A DNA stretch of 64,000 bases. It comes from Costus lasius (taxonomy: Eukaryota > Streptophyta > Magnoliopsida > Zingiberales > Costaceae). The notes beneath the pieces are model-generated. The model did no database searches, was not told where the DNA came from, and saw nothing but the letters and a program-made list of their open reading frames with translations. This document shows positions 34,101 through 44,852 of this stretch, piece by piece. The stretch covers positions 30,677,439-30,741,438 of the forward strand of contig CM050450.1 of assembly GCA_027563935.2 (NCBI GenBank). Direction: 5' to 3'. Numbering within the stretch: position 1 is the stretch's first letter; each line of letters begins with the position of its first letter. Made by a program: the position numbers and the translations under genes.

Positions 34101-35697
34101 GTTCCTCTATCTTACCCTTACTGGTTGTGGCTCTAAGTTCTTTGGGAAGAGAGGGTTTCAACCTAATCTTTTGATCTTTATGGGTAAAAACATAGGTATT
34201 GGTCCGACCGTAGTGGACAACATCCATGTCATATAACCAAGGGCGTCCTAAGAGGATTTGGGCTACATCCATAGTAAGGACGTCACACCAAATCTTGTCC
34301 TCATATGTACCAAACTGGATAGGTACGAGGCACCTATGGGTCACAGGGACACTGGTTTGGTTAACCCAAGAAATATTGTAAGGGCTAGGTCGGGGTTCCA
34401 TCTTGAGGTTCAGTTTTGTAGCAGCTATGTGGGAGACAGCATTGAGGCTGCTTCCACCATCAATGACCACCTTGCACATGTGACCATGGCATTTGGTGTA
34501 GGTGTGGAAGATACTGGTCCGGCGCCAGTCCTCAGTGGGGGTAGGTTTGACAAGGGTACACCTAACTACCCCTAAGGTGTTGAAGATATCATCACTACTG
34601 TCATAGTCGTTGACCTCAATCTCTTGATCAGGGTCTTCCTCCAAGGTGGGCTCAGGGTCTATGTTTTCCTCAGATAAAACCATGACCTTCTTAGGGCATT
34701 CTTTTGCAAAGTGTCCCTTCTGCCTACAGTTATAACAAATGGGGATGGAGTTGTCAGTAGTTTGAGCAGTTTTTGGTTTTGGGTTTGAGCTAGAAGGCAA
34801 GTGCATAGGAGCTGGCCTATAGATGGGTCGGGGAGGGAGAGTCTCCTTCCTATTCTTAAGTTCTTGTTCAACTTCCATGGCTCTTTGATAGGCTATCTCC
34901 GGGGTATCTAATTGGAAGTAGGTCAAGGCCCTCTTAATGTCAGGTCTAAGTCCATTCTTGAACCGACTTAGGATCATACCTTGGTCATCCTTGACTTCAC
35001 ACCTAATGAGGAGTTCTTCTAGCTTGGTTTGATAGGCTTCTACAGTAGAGGAGCCTTGAGTGAGACTACCAAGTTCATCCTTAAGCTTTTGCATGAAACC
35101 AGGTGGGACATACTTTTGCCTAAGTAGGAATTTCATTTCATCCCAAGACTCAACGGGTGGCTTACCATCCCTTTCTATGGTTCTCTCGACATGGGTCCAA
35201 TAGAGTCTAGCGGGTCCTTCTAGTAAGCACTTGGTGAACCTAACTTTACTTTCATGGTGCATAAGGCTATATTCAAAATATTGATCTAGCTTTGTGGCCC
35301 AATCTAGGAATTCCTTGGGGTTAAGAGACCCACCAAAAGTAGGGGGATTGATCTTGATGGCACGTTGCACATCATACTCTCTAGGTCTATGATAGGGGGT
35401 TTGAGGGGCATGAGGCCCTTCCCATTCGGTTTGAGCATGATTGACTCTAGGGGTATGTGAAGGAGATCCTTGAACATTTGGTTCCCTTGTGTGGGATCCA
35501 CTATTAGGTCGGCTAGTGGTTTGGGGATCCATCTTAGAGTTAGACTCTAGGGTGTTAAGCCTATTGTCTATAACACCTATGGAGTGTTGAAGGGTTGCTA
35601 GGGTTTCTCTAAGGGAAGCCATCTCTATTGAAAGGGCACTCACCTCATGGTCAATAGCTTGATTAAGACCATAGGGGGCACCGGATCTAGTAGCCAT
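31069..35697 (-). CDS. Chromovirus gag-pol polyprotein, intact (1542 residues)
   Basis: Single-frame polyprotein. Gag spans about residues 1-320, with an N-terminal helical heptad-like stretch and a zinc knuckle CYNCRQKGHFAKEC at 321-334. The protease core is IDGGSS with D413; Gly-Gly after Asp, in place of D-S/T-G, is a form I associate with CRM-group elements. RT carries YFDDIL at 767-772. RNase H has CDASGIGIGG and SDHQALS. Integrase has an HHCC finger (HHGREKT, CGTCQ) and catalytic D1167, D1228 and E1264. From about 1450 a chromodomain-like tail is seen (EIEAILED, then DGEEAWLPEAEL), followed by a basic end RRSTRVRKKPSRYG. The last codons overlap the 3' LTR. Placement near CRM or Galadriel rests on motif recognition. 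No lesion is seen. Confidence 0.93.
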   Translation of the reverse strand: MATRSGAPYGLNQAIDHEVSALSIEMASLRETLATLQHSIGVIDNRLNTLESNSKMDPQTTSRPNSGSHTREPNVQGSPSHTPRVNHAQTEWEGPHAPQTPYHRPREYDVQRAIKINPPTFGGSLNPKEFLDWATKLDQYFEYSLMHHESKVRFTKCLLEGPARLYWTHVERTIERDGKPPVESWDEMKFLLRQKYVPPGFMQKLKDELGSLTQGSSTVEAYQTKLEELLIRCEVKDDQGMILSRFKNGLRPDIKRALTYFQLDTPEIAYQRAMEVEQELKNRKETLPPRPIYRPAPMHLPSSSNPKPKTAQTTDNSIPICYNCRQKGHFAKECPKKVMVLSEENIDPEPTLEEDPDQEIEVNDYDSSDDIFNTLGVVRCTLVKPTPTEDWRRTSIFHTYTKCHGHMCKVVIDGGSSLNAVSHIAATKLNLKMEPRPSPYNISWVNQTSVPVTHRCLVPIQFGTYEDKIWCDVLTMDVAQILLGRPWLYDMDVVHYGRTNTYVFTHKDQKIRLKPSLPKELRATTSKGKIEEPKKGQPTIQLIRPQTFTKEIIADQPLYTLVIKEVNPEVEEKPSPEVESILQEFSELTPEDLPEGLPPLRDIQHAIDLVPGSSLPNLPHYRMNPTEHEELKRQVDDLLCKGYIRESLSPCAVPALLTPKKDGSWRMCIDCRAINKITIKYRFPIPRLDDLLDMLVGSKWFSKLDLRSGYHQVRIREGDEWKTAFKTKDGLYEWLVMPFGLTNAPSTFMRLMTQVLRPYLGKFLVVYFDDILIYSKSQKEHLGHLRQTLTLLRDEKLYVNLKKCSFLSPKVVFLGFIVSDLGLQADPSKVQAILDWPEPKTLTEVRSFHGLATFYRRFIRNFSTIVAPITNCMKQGDFTWTKSANRAFTELKSRMTSAPVLRLPDFGKVFEVDCDASGIGIGGTLSQEGHPIAFFSEKLNEAKQKYSTYDKEFYAVVQSLRHWRHYLLHHEFTLNSDHQALSYLSAQRKLNARHAKWVEYLQQYTFVLKHKSGVNNKVADALSRVVFILQTMHAELVGFEHMKTAYLDCPDFSATYADMTRDVMSHPLYTLRDGYLFLGPTLCVPKSSIRDFLVWELHGGGSAGHHGREKTRALVEERFFWPQLYRDVAKVVRHCGTCQATKVQKHNFGLYTPLPIPQAPWQDISMDFVLGLPRTAARHDSIYVVVDRFTKMAHFIPCTKTTDASHMARIFFRDIVRLHGTPLTIVSDRDTRFVSHFWRTLWALLGTKLKFSTAYHPQTDGQTEVVNRSLGSILRSLVGEHPSDWDKLLPTAEFSYNSVPNRTTGLSPFQANLGYQPNKPIDLFSAPKHCKTSISARDYAFHISQLHHELFSKIQDSVNQYRDDTNKHRREKVFSVGDQVMLRVREERIQGPGRKLDAKGIGSFTILKKVNNNAYLLDLPPELGISSTINVEDLTLYHPPLSIREPATCHDSEIEAILEDQTRLTPDEVQLYYRIKFTDGEEAWLPEAELARSAPELLQGYKDNSPEENFSHPGRADVGPKQDLRRSTRVRKKPSRYGYPSH
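31151..31166 (-). promoter_or_regulatory. Candidate polypurine tract of the chromovirus
   Basis: On the minus strand a purine-rich CCCGGGAGAGC abuts the 3' LTR. It lies inside the 3' end of the polyprotein frame, and the match to a typical tract is only moderate. Confidence 0.5.
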
Positions 35698-35843
35698 TTT
35701 CGAAATGAGTAAGGTTTTGAAAATAGACCCTAAGGTGATACAATATAGTTAATCAAATTCTTTCAAGCACCTAGGTCCAAAAATCGCCTTAGTAGTAGGA
35801 AAATAAAGTTTTGGTCTTATAAAATCCTACTCTAAGAGCCTAA

Positions 35844-35855
35844 GCTCTGATACCA
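35844..35855 (-). promoter_or_regulatory. Primer-binding site of the chromovirus (initiator tRNA-Met type)
   Basis: TGGTATCAGAGC on the minus strand, three bases from the 5' LTR. The gag start follows after about 145 bp, so this leader is far shorter than the copia leaders in the window. Confidence 0.92.
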
Positions 35856-35858
35856 AGA

Positions 35859-37619
35859 TGATGGGAAGGCCAAGCATGCAACATTCAAACAACGCGCTTT
35901 GAAAACATTTTGCTAAATAGATATAACTTAGTAAACCCCTTGAACTATCGTAGTTTGAAACTAGCTTGTTTTAGTAAGTAGTAGTGAAAACCGAAACTAT
36001 CCTAGCATGCACTTCTAGATAAAATGAAATTTGACAAAGCTTATCATGTGATTCTATAACCTCAATTAGATCTAGCATGCGGTTCTAACATAAGCAATAA
36101 AGCTACTCTAGGGGAGGAACTCACCTTGCACCCTTTGAGAATAGAAAGGGTGACCTTCCCGTTCTTCACCGGTCCAATGGTTGAATCTCACGAAGTAGGG
36201 CCCTATGAGCTTACACACATGGCATTGTAGCATCCCACACATGCGTGGGTGAATTTGAAATAATATTAAGAGGCCACTTAACACAAGAACATTCAAGGGG
36301 GAGGATAGCCTCCAAATTCCCTTGCTAACATGACATAGACTAACTAGATTAGAGGGAGAGGAAAGGTGGGCGGCTTGCTTATCATCCCATGGCCTTGCGC
36401 CACCTGCAGAAAACAAATGTGGGTGCAAAGGGGCTGTCCAACAAGCAACAAGGAACAACAACCAAGATAGTAGAGAGACTTAGCTTAACTAGGTGGTGGC
36501 TTGATCTTGCCATGACACCATCTTGAGTCTCGGCTGTTCAGCTCTTCCTCTTGGACTAAAGGCTTGTCAAGGTTAAGGGGATGAAGTGGCGTGAGCTCCC
36601 ATCTTCAAGACAAGCGCAAGTGGTGGAAGAAGGTTGAAGAGCAAGAGGGGATGGAAGGGAATAGAACTCTCGGCAATGGGTGGAAGAAAGGGAGGGGTTA
36701 GGTGACACACACCATTAGAAGACACACTTCTGAAATTTGAAATTCATTCAACTCTAAAAACCGATGGCTTTACAAGAAGTTACATCATATAGGGGAGTCT
36801 CCAACGGTTATCTCCCTTCCTAAGCTCAAAACAAGTCACACAAGTCAAGCATGATGTAGACAACTCAATGGGCTGATGTCTTCTTCCAAAGGGGCGGTTG
36901 CTTGGAGGTTTGGCTTTGGAGTTTCAGCAGAATGGCAAGTTCGAAACTGAGTTGATGATGGACTGAAGAGGCTGCTGATGGCTGACATTGAGCAGGCTGC
37001 AGATTGGCATGGGCGGCTGACACTTGAAGGGACTGAAGTTGCTGCAAAGGCTGACATGGTTCAGCTGCTCCTTGACCTTGGTGGCTGGCGCATGGTGGAC
37101 TGAAGGAGACATGGCTCAAGCTGCTCCTTGACTTTGGTGGCTGGCGCATGATGGGCTGAAGTAGGACTTTGTGTAGGCTGCATCTTGACTTGATTAGAAA
37201 TGAAGGTAAACTCCACATGGCTGCCAACTAGGATGGTGGAAGTTGAGGTACTTGTGGTGTTGCTTCATTAGGTTGGGGTGGGCTGATTCTCTCTTGAGTT
37301 GGGCTGATGGCCCATGGCATCTCTTGGAGTTGTCTTGACCTGATTTTGACTTGCATCCCAAGAATGGAGTTGACCTATACTATTACATCAATTTCATGCA
37401 CTAACCTACTATACATAAGTGGCGGATCCTAGGCATGTAACTACATGGTGTAATTGGAGGGTGGATCTAACCTACCATATGATGCACCCTAATCTAAGAC
37501 AAAATAAGCAACAAAAGGGGTCCTAAGGAAGCCATATCTAATGGCTAGGATAGCCATACCGAGAGGGCTTCTTTCGGACCCGGGTGGACCTCCGAAGGTC
37601 CTGCTTTGGTCCCACATCA
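35859..37619 (-). repeat. 5' LTR of the chromovirus
   Basis: 1761 bp, aligning without length change with 29390-31150. It is followed by the AAGAC target duplication and then resumed Tekay sequence. Confidence 0.93.
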
Positions 37620-37968
37620 AAGACTAATCAAATCAATAGGTAAATCATATCCTTCAACCTTAATCAAACAGTCAAGATATGCTATATCTGTAGACACGGC
37701 CTCACCCATAGGTGTATGAACAGAAATACAGAAATCAAGTATCCTAGGCAACACAGGCAGACATAGTGCAAAACATGCAGACACAAAGGATAAATTGGCA
37801 CCAAGATCAAAAAGAATGCGTGCCAAATAACTAAACACATAAAGTGTACCTTCTACCACGGACTTCGAAGCCGAAGCATCCCTCTCCGCGATGGCATACA
37901 CGCGAGTCTGCACCGTAGGCTTCTCACCCTGTCCTCTAGCATCCGGCATAGGACAGTCCTTAATCATA
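37620..37968 (-). pseudogene. Tekay pol 5' part: end of gag zinc knuckle and protease (piece 1 of 3)
   Basis: On the minus strand the frame runs from HMIKDCPM, the second half of a gag zinc knuckle, through the protease to DLPIDLISL, where the chromovirus interrupts it. The protease motif reads ILFDLGANLSFVS; the usual D-S-G-A has become D-L-G-A, probably inactivating. The first two knuckle cysteines, the rest of gag and the 5' LTR are missing, because sequence upstream of about 37968 is unrelated and has a stop at once. Confidence 0.85.
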
Positions 37969-38313
37969 TGCATCATATATCAAGTCAAAGGATTAAGTAG
38001 CAAATCCTATTATTGACACTGTAAGAAAGGAGTAGGGTAAGATTCCTACCTCAAACGATGTTATCTCTGAGTCCTTTTTGAAAAGCCAATAATTGTTTAT
38101 CACACGATGCAAGCCGATTATTGGATTAATCGCTCTGAAACATGAATTTGTACATGAACTCTATTAATAATCATTCTAACTTGGAAACCAAAACTACCAA
38201 CATGTAGAACATAACCCTAAACCTAGAGAACCACTCTTAGATCATATGAACCGAACCTAAAACCCACTGAACCGAACAGAATTGCACTGAACCGCTCAAA
38301 TTCACCCTGAACC
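37969..38313. other. Unassigned sequence beside the truncated Tekay end
   Basis: AT-rich DNA without a credible frame. From about 38230 it has several ACTGAACCG-type repeats leading into a GCTCTGATACCA primer-site complement, so at least its right part may be internal sequence of the TRIM-like element. Confidence 0.4.
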
Positions 38314-38327
38314 GCTCTGATACCATT

Positions 38328-38502
38328 TATTAGTACCTGCTTAGTAAGCAAACTATTTATTAACTTGGTGAACCGATTTGCAACGTGGCTCAATCTATTA
38401 AAATGCTTAAGCCCAAGTTAACAATAGCAAGCACACTAAGCCTTATAAACCACATAATAGTTTCTCCCACTTGCAATGTGGGACTATACTCGGGGTATTA
38501 CA
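38328..38502 (-). repeat. TRIM-like LTR, left copy
   Basis: Reads TGTAATACCCCGAG... to a TACTAATA end on the minus strand. It is bordered by a polypurine tract on its right and a primer-site complement on its left. The 3' end lacks the usual CA, so that boundary is approximate. Confidence 0.7.
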
Positions 38503-38665
38503 ATCTCCCCCACTTAAGACTTGACGTCCTCGTCAAGCCCAAACCTTAACACATGCCCAAGAATCATCCCTTAGTCGACAGCATGTGAGGTCAGCCCAAA
38601 GGTGGCTCCACCATCCTCGGTAGCCCTTTCCTATTGGCCTCTCACCATGCTTAGGACTAAGTTTT

Positions 38666-38677
38666 GCTCTGATACCA
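38666..38677 (-). promoter_or_regulatory. Primer-binding site of the TRIM-like element
   Basis: GCTCTGATACCA on the plus strand, the complement of the initiator-Met type site, two bases from the right repeat. An identical copy lies at 38314-38325. Confidence 0.75.
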
Positions 38678-38679
38678 TT

Positions 38680-38854
38680 TATTAGTACCTGCTTAGTAAG
38701 CAAACTATTTATTAACTTGGTGAACCGATTTGCAACGTGGCTCAATCTATTAAAATGCTTAAGCCCAAGTTAACAATAGCAAGCACACTAAGCCTTATAA
38801 ACCACATAATAGTTTCTCCCACATGCAATGTGGGACTATACTCGGGGTATTACA
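38680..38854 (-). repeat. TRIM-like LTR, right copy
   Basis: Same length as the left copy; the visible difference is CCCACA for CCCACT near 38822. It ends ATTACA followed by unrelated ATTGATG. Confidence 0.7.
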
Positions 38855-39224
38855 ATTGATGTCTTTCTTAGAGACTAAGTCACAAGATAGATCACTCTCA
38901 CTAATTAATTCATTCTCAAGAAATTTATCATTCTTGGATTCCACAAACTTAATGATATTTGGACCTTTTGGCATATCCAATGAAGTACCCTCTTATAGTC
39001 CTTGAGTCTAACTTCTTCTCAAGTAGCGATGCACTACTTGGTGCCATTCACTACTTGTGATAACCTGAGTTCATCACTGGCAATGTTAGAGGAACCTACA
39101 GGGTCGCACACCTTGATACTCGAGTTCTCATAATGTCAGGTAGCCTTATGATTGAGTTATTTCGAAACTCGGATCTATTTTGTAGATTTCATCAGCGTCA
39201 ATGTGCCTGATGAGATGGCGGAGA
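38855..39224 (+). repeat. Relic of an older copia LTR, plus strand
   Basis: Positions about 39025-39105 align with the copia copy 1 LTR around 19270-19360: TGTGATAAC, GAGGAACC and AGGGTCGCACA keep their order and spacing with many differences. The first 150 bp has no match I can see. The relic is cut at 39224 by copia copy 2 and may resume at 48377. Confidence 0.5.
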
Positions 39225-40947
39225 TGAAGAGTCCCCTTCAAGGGGGAGCGCAAGCGGATAAAACCCCTTTCAAGAGGGGGGCCGAAACCCTAAATAAAGG
39301 GGGCGCATGCATGTTTGCTAGGGTTTCAACAACATAATCGCTTATATGCTCATATGATCAACTTTGATGGATTAATTAGATCAAGAAGGAGATCATACCA
39401 ATGCCATAGGGTTGAATGTCGGCTTGGAAGAAGAGAGCAACTTAGATCTCCTCCAAAAGTTCACACACAAGATGAAGATTGCTTACTTCCTTGGCGTCCC
39501 TTGTGCTAGCAAGGCACCCAAGCTTGCTTGTCGAATGGAAGGAGATGATGAAAAATCTCTCTTGGCCGATCCTTCTTCTCGTCAACTTACACCACCCAAG
39601 AATGTGTGTGTCGTCGAGAGCCAAAGGGGAGATGAGCGTTAGAGAAGCCTTGTGATCGAATGTGGAGACATTCATCACTTTGCAAAACCGAAATGCCAAA
39701 ATTGGCAAGTCTTGAATACATGCGTTATGCGTTCACATGAAGTGAACCAAACGCATATCTCTTCTCTCAAATGAACCAAGCGCTCACATATGAGCCGGTT
39801 CAATGCAGTTGGTCCAATGACCAAACCAAATCAGCCCAAGAATTGGTCCAGACCAAAATAAACCCTAAGGTTCAAAATCTGACCGTTCATCTTTTGATGC
39901 CCTTGATCTCATCGATCTAGCATCCACACTCTCGATCGAAGCTTACCGATCTCAAGCCCTAATCAATCAAACATGATCAGACTGGATCTCACTTACAATC
40001 AGAGTTTAAACTCCTTTAAACTGAATCAAAACAATCCAGTCTACACGATCTGACTCAAGTAAGCCATATTACCAAATTGTGCGACCCTAAGGGTTTCCTT
40101 TAAATGTCGGTAACGATAACTCACGTTATCACAATCAGTGAGGGGTATCTAGCAACACATCACTGTCTCCCGATATAAAGGAAAGAGTCTTCCAAGACTA
40201 CACCCAAACCACAGCACAAGTGTGAATCCACTTCACAAGGCATACATGTATCCTTTGCCACTGGATGTTCTTATTGGACAAGCATGTCAAGCTTGTAACT
40301 CCAATACGATGAGAATGATTAGATCAGATGAGCATAGTCATCTGGGTATGGCCATACACTTTCTCAATCATCTCATCCAAGGGGGCCCTTTTAGAACATC
40401 ACACTCCTTGAACAAGGAGACGGCAATCCTATGTCTATCACTAGTGTCCTAACCTGACTCATGATCATTATCCAAGATAGTTTATAACCATTATCTTTCA
40501 AATGATATTGAACTACCTCAAAACAATGACAATCATCATTTAGAAACACAAGTGATCTCAAGTCAAAGGACATGTGCCACTTGTAGCATACAAGGATTAT
40601 TCACATTGTGACAAGCAATTGAATATCCTAGTAGGGTCTGTCCAGTACATCCAATGTACCCATGAGTCTACATCTTATTCCATGCTCGAAGCATCCTATA
40701 AGATTAGATCAAATGTTAGTCTCAATCATATCAAGGCTGTCTCATGTTCACCAAGATATTTCGACTAAGGACTTAACTGTCAGCCTAGCTGAACAGCTTT
40801 GAGACATTATTCAGTAGTACACTTATTACAGCAGACAAGGTAACAAACTGAATAACAACCATGCCTTTATAAAAACAAGAGTTTATTACATGATACTGAT
40901 ACAATCCCAAAGGCCTCAAACATTAGCCTTAAGGGCATACCCCAACA
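39225..40947 (-). repeat. 3' LTR of copia copy 2
   Basis: Plus-strand ends TGAAGAGTCC...CCCCAACA. Followed at 40948 by the complement of the polypurine tract (ATCTCCCACTT). Confidence 0.95.
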
Positions 40948-40967
40948 ATCTCCCACTTGCACTTAAT

Positions 40968-43900
40968 CTAATGGTTGAGAAATCTCAAACCCATATTATT
41001 ACAGTGCTTCTCATGCTTCTGCTGCGCTAGAGGCTTGGTAAGCGGGTCAGCCAGATTGTCGTCTGTATGAACCTTGCAGATTTTGATCTCGCCTCGATCA
41101 ATGATCTCTCGGATCAAGTGAAACCGTCTATGTATGTTCTTGGACTTCTGGTGCGACCGTGGTTCTTTTGCTTGTGCGATGGCTCCAGTGTTATCACAGA
41201 AGATAACCAAAGGATCTGCACTCGAAGGAACAACACCAAGTTCTCTCACGAACTTACGAATCCACACTGCCTCCTTGGATGCTTCCGAGGCTGCAACATA
41301 CTCGGCTTCTGTTGTGGAATCAGCAACAGTTGACTGTTTGAAACTTTTCCACACCACTGCTCCACCATTCAAGCTAAAAACATAGCCTGATTGCCATCGG
41401 AAATCATCCTGGTCCGACTGGAACGAAGCGTCAGTATATCCTTCAATACTGAGTTCTTCCTGACCACCATATATCAAGAACATATCTTTGGTCCTCCGCA
41501 GATATTTTAAAATGTTCTTGACCGCAATCCAGTGCGCCATACCTGGATTACTTTGGAACCGACTGGTCACGCTTAACCCGTAAGCGACGTCTGGGCGAGT
41601 ACACAACATCGCATACATAATGGACCCAATAGCCGAAGCATAAGGCGTATTGTCTATTTCATCTTTCTCAGTCTGTGTTTGTGGACACTGACTCTTCGAA
41701 AGATTCAGACCATGTCTGACTGGCAGATATCCTCTTTTAGAATTCTCTAAATGGAATCTCTCCAGGACTTTATCGATGTACGTACTCTGGCACAGCCCGA
41801 GAAGCCTCTTAGATCTATCCCTGTAGATCTTCACACCTAACACATAGGCTGCTTCTCCTAGATCTTTCATCTGGAAACATTTTCCTAACCATGCCTTAAC
41901 AGCATGCAGTTCAGGAATATCGTTTCCAATGATCAAGATATCATCGACGTAGAGGACTAGGAAAGTAATCACGCTCCCACTAAACCTCTTATATACACAC
42001 GGGTCATCTTCGTTCTTGATGAAACCAAACTCAGAGATTGATTCATCAAAACGAATATTCCAGCTTCTTGATGCTTGCTTAAGTCCATAAATAGACTTCT
42101 TTAACTTGCATATTTTATGACGATCTGATGGATTAGTGAAACCCTCAGGTTGTGTCATATACACATCCACATCCAGATTTCCATTAAGGAAAGCTGTCTT
42201 CACATCCATCTGCCAGATCTCATAATCGTAATATGCAGCTATCGCGAAAAGAATCCGAATAGACTTAAACATGGCTACAGGTGAGAAAGTTTCATCATAA
42301 TCTATCCCGTAGATTTGTTTGAAACCTTTCGCAACTAGCCTGCCTTTATAGGTAACTACGTTACCATCCATGTCAATCTTCTTCTTGAAGATCCATTTAC
42401 AGCCTATAGGGATTACTCCCGGAGGCGGATCAACCAAATCCCAGACTTGGTTATCTGACATGGAGTCCATTTCGGCTCGCATAGCATCAAGCCATCTAGC
42501 TGACTCCGGTCCACTGACCGCATCCGCATAAGTAAGGGGTTCATCATTATCAATGATGTAGACTCCGTCATAGCGCTCAGGCTGTCGACGGATCCTTCCC
42601 GATCTTCGCAGTTCCCGTGATATCTGAGCCTCAGGTTGTTCGGTAACCTGTTCTACCGGCTCAGGCTCATCCAACTGTGCTTGACTACTTTGTCCTTCCT
42701 CTGGATTCTCATCCAGCTTTATTTCTCTCCCACTGGCCTCTTGCAGAAGAAACTCCTTCTCAAGAAATATGGCCGTCCGAGCAACAAACACCTTGTTCTC
42801 CTTGGGATCGTAGAAATAATAACCCTTAGTTTCCTTAGGGTAACCGACAAAGATGCATTTCTCAGATCTGCTCTCTAGTTTCCCAGAGGCGAGCTTTTTG
42901 ACATAAGCCTCGCAACCCCAGATCCTGATAAATGTCAAGCTCGGCTGTTTCCCATACCATAACTCATATGGCGTCTTTGAAACGGCCTTGGATGGCACTC
43001 GGTTTAGTACCTTTGCAGCTGTTTCCAGTGCAAAACCCCAAAAGGAATATGGAAGAGTAGCCTGACTCATCATAGAACGAACCATATCAAGTAACGTTCT
43101 ATTTCTCCTCTCGGACACACCATTCCATTGTGGTGTTCCTGGCGGAGTGAGCTATGAGATAATCCCACACTCTTTTAGATAGTCAGTAAACGCATGACTC
43201 AAGTATTCTCCACCTCGATCAGAACGAAGTGCCTTGATATTTCGGCCTAGCTGATTTTGTACTTCATTCTTGAACTCTTTGAACTTGTCAAAAGATTCAC
43301 TTTTATGTCTCATCAGATAGACATAACCATACCTACTGAAATCATCAGTAAAGGTAATGAAGTACTGATAGCCACCTCTGGCATGTTTACTAAATGGCCC
43401 ACACACATCACTGTGTATAAGGTCAAGTAAACCTGAAGCCCTTTGACCTTTGTTAAGAAAAGGTGACTTCGTCATTTTACCCATTAAACAAGCTTTGCAT
43501 GTATCAATCTCCTCATAGGAGAATGATCCCAGCAGTCCATGATCATGCAACCGCTTAATGCGCTTCTTGTTAATATGGCCTAAACGACTATGCCATAACA
43601 AGGTGCTGTCATCAGCATGCTTGGCTTTCTTATTATCAATGTTTTGTATAGAATATTCCATGTCCAACATGAATAACCCATTGTTAATTGAACCAGTTGC
43701 ATAAACAATATTATCACAAGATAAAACACACTTTGAAATATTGCATTCAAAGGCAAATCCTTTCCTGACAAGAGCAGGAATAGAGATAATATTTTTAGTG
43801 ATACTCGGTACAAAATAACAATTGTTTAATTCCAATACAATGCCAGATGGTAAAGAAATGAAATAGTCTCCTACAGCAACAGCAGCAACCCGTGCCCCGT

Positions 43901-44852
43901 TTCCAACGCGTAGGTCTACCTCATGCTGTCCCACCTGTCTTCTTCTCTTGAGTTCCTGTACATTTGAACAAATGTGAACTCCACATGCAGTGTCCAACAC
44001 CCATGAAATAGAAGAAGATGAAACCATGACTTCCGTCACGTAAATACCTGAGCCAGAAGCGATGCTTCCCCTCTTATCTCCTTGGAGCGCTTTACAGTCC
44101 TTTTTCCAGTGACCCAGCTGGCCACAGTGGAAACATCTGTTGTCCTTGGACCACTTCACCTTCTGTTTCAGAGCCTTACTGTAGTTCTTGACAGGGGCCT
44201 TGCCCTTCTTCCCCTTCTTCTTGTTCCTAGAAGGAACCATTAAGACAGAGGTCGAAGGCTTTCCCTTCAGAGTTTCCTCAGTAGTCAAGAGCATATTCAG
44301 CAGTTCTGCCGGAGTACAATCGATTTTGTTCATATTAAAGTTAATGATGAACGCATCGAAAGAGGGCGGAAGAGACTGCAGAATGATGTCTACAGCAAGC
44401 TCCTGGTTAATGGTATGCCCCAGTTTCTCCAGAGCCTCCTTGTGCCCAATCATCTTGAGCACGTGAGCTCCCACTGGGCTCCCTTCAGCCAGTTTGCTCT
44501 GAAAGAAGAGCTTCGTCAGATTATAGCGTTCTGTCCTCGCCTGTGCAGCATACAACATCTTGAGGTTCGCTATAATCTCTATAGCCGACATATCCTCATG
44601 CTGACGCTGCAGCGGTGGCGTCATAGACGCTAGCATCAGGCAAGCGACATCAATGCTATCATTGACGTGCTTTTCATAGGCTTCACGAACCGCCCTTGCG
44701 GCGTTCGCAGTGGGTTGAGGCGGCACAGCCGTCTCGAGGACATACAGTTTCCTCTCTGCCTTAAGAACGATCTTAAGGTGTCCGAACCAGTCAGAGAAGT
44801 TCGGCCCAGCAAACTTCTCCCTTTCCAGTAGGGATCGCACATTGAAGCTCAT
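40968..44852 (-). pseudogene. Copia gag-pol polyprotein with one premature stop (copy 2)
   Basis: Begins MSFNVRSLLEREKF and ends GLRFLNH, the same ends and length as the intact polyprotein of copy 1. Zinc knuckle, VLDTACG protease motif, integrase, YVDDI reverse transcriptase and RNase H are all present in order. A TAG at 43152-43154 replaces the glutamine codon at residue 567, between the second Asp and the Glu of the integrase triad. A single C-to-T change explains it. Translation would stop inside integrase and lose RT and RNase H unless the stop were read through. Everything else is open, so this is a very recent inactivation. Confidence 0.93.

Larger units (their letters stand above)
29390..37619 (-). 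mobile_element. Intact chromovirus (Ty3/gypsy, CRM/Galadriel-like)
   Basis: 8230-bp element with 1761-bp LTRs of equal length, initiator-Met primer site, one uninterrupted 1542-residue polyprotein and a perfect five-base target duplication. I found two differences between the LTRs (29749 C against 36223 T region, and 30034 G against 36503 C region). It is inserted in the protease region of the Tekay polyprotein on the same strand. Recent insertion is inferred. Confidence 0.95.
13922..37968 (-). mobile_element. Tekay/Del-type chromovirus, 5' truncated and split by two insertions
   Basis: One Ty3/gypsy element on the minus strand survives in three pieces: 13922-18480, 27654-29389 and 37620-37968. 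Its frame continues across each gap once the inserted copia (18481-27651) and chromovirus (29390-37619) are removed. It ends inside the gag zinc knuckle near 37968, so the rest of gag, the primer site and the 5' LTR are missing. The C-terminal chromodomain and long LTR suit the Tekay/Del lineage. Confidence 0.85.
38314..38854 (-). mobile_element. TRIM-like miniature LTR element in tandem arrangement
   Basis: Two 175-bp direct repeats (38328-38502 and 38680-38854) differ at one base or so and enclose 177 bp with no coding frame. On the minus strand the inner segment starts with an initiator-Met primer site next to the right repeat and ends with a GTGGGGGAG polypurine tract next to the left repeat, as in an LTR element. 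A second primer-site complement at 38314-38325 lies left of the left repeat, so a further unit was once attached. Confidence 0.75.
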
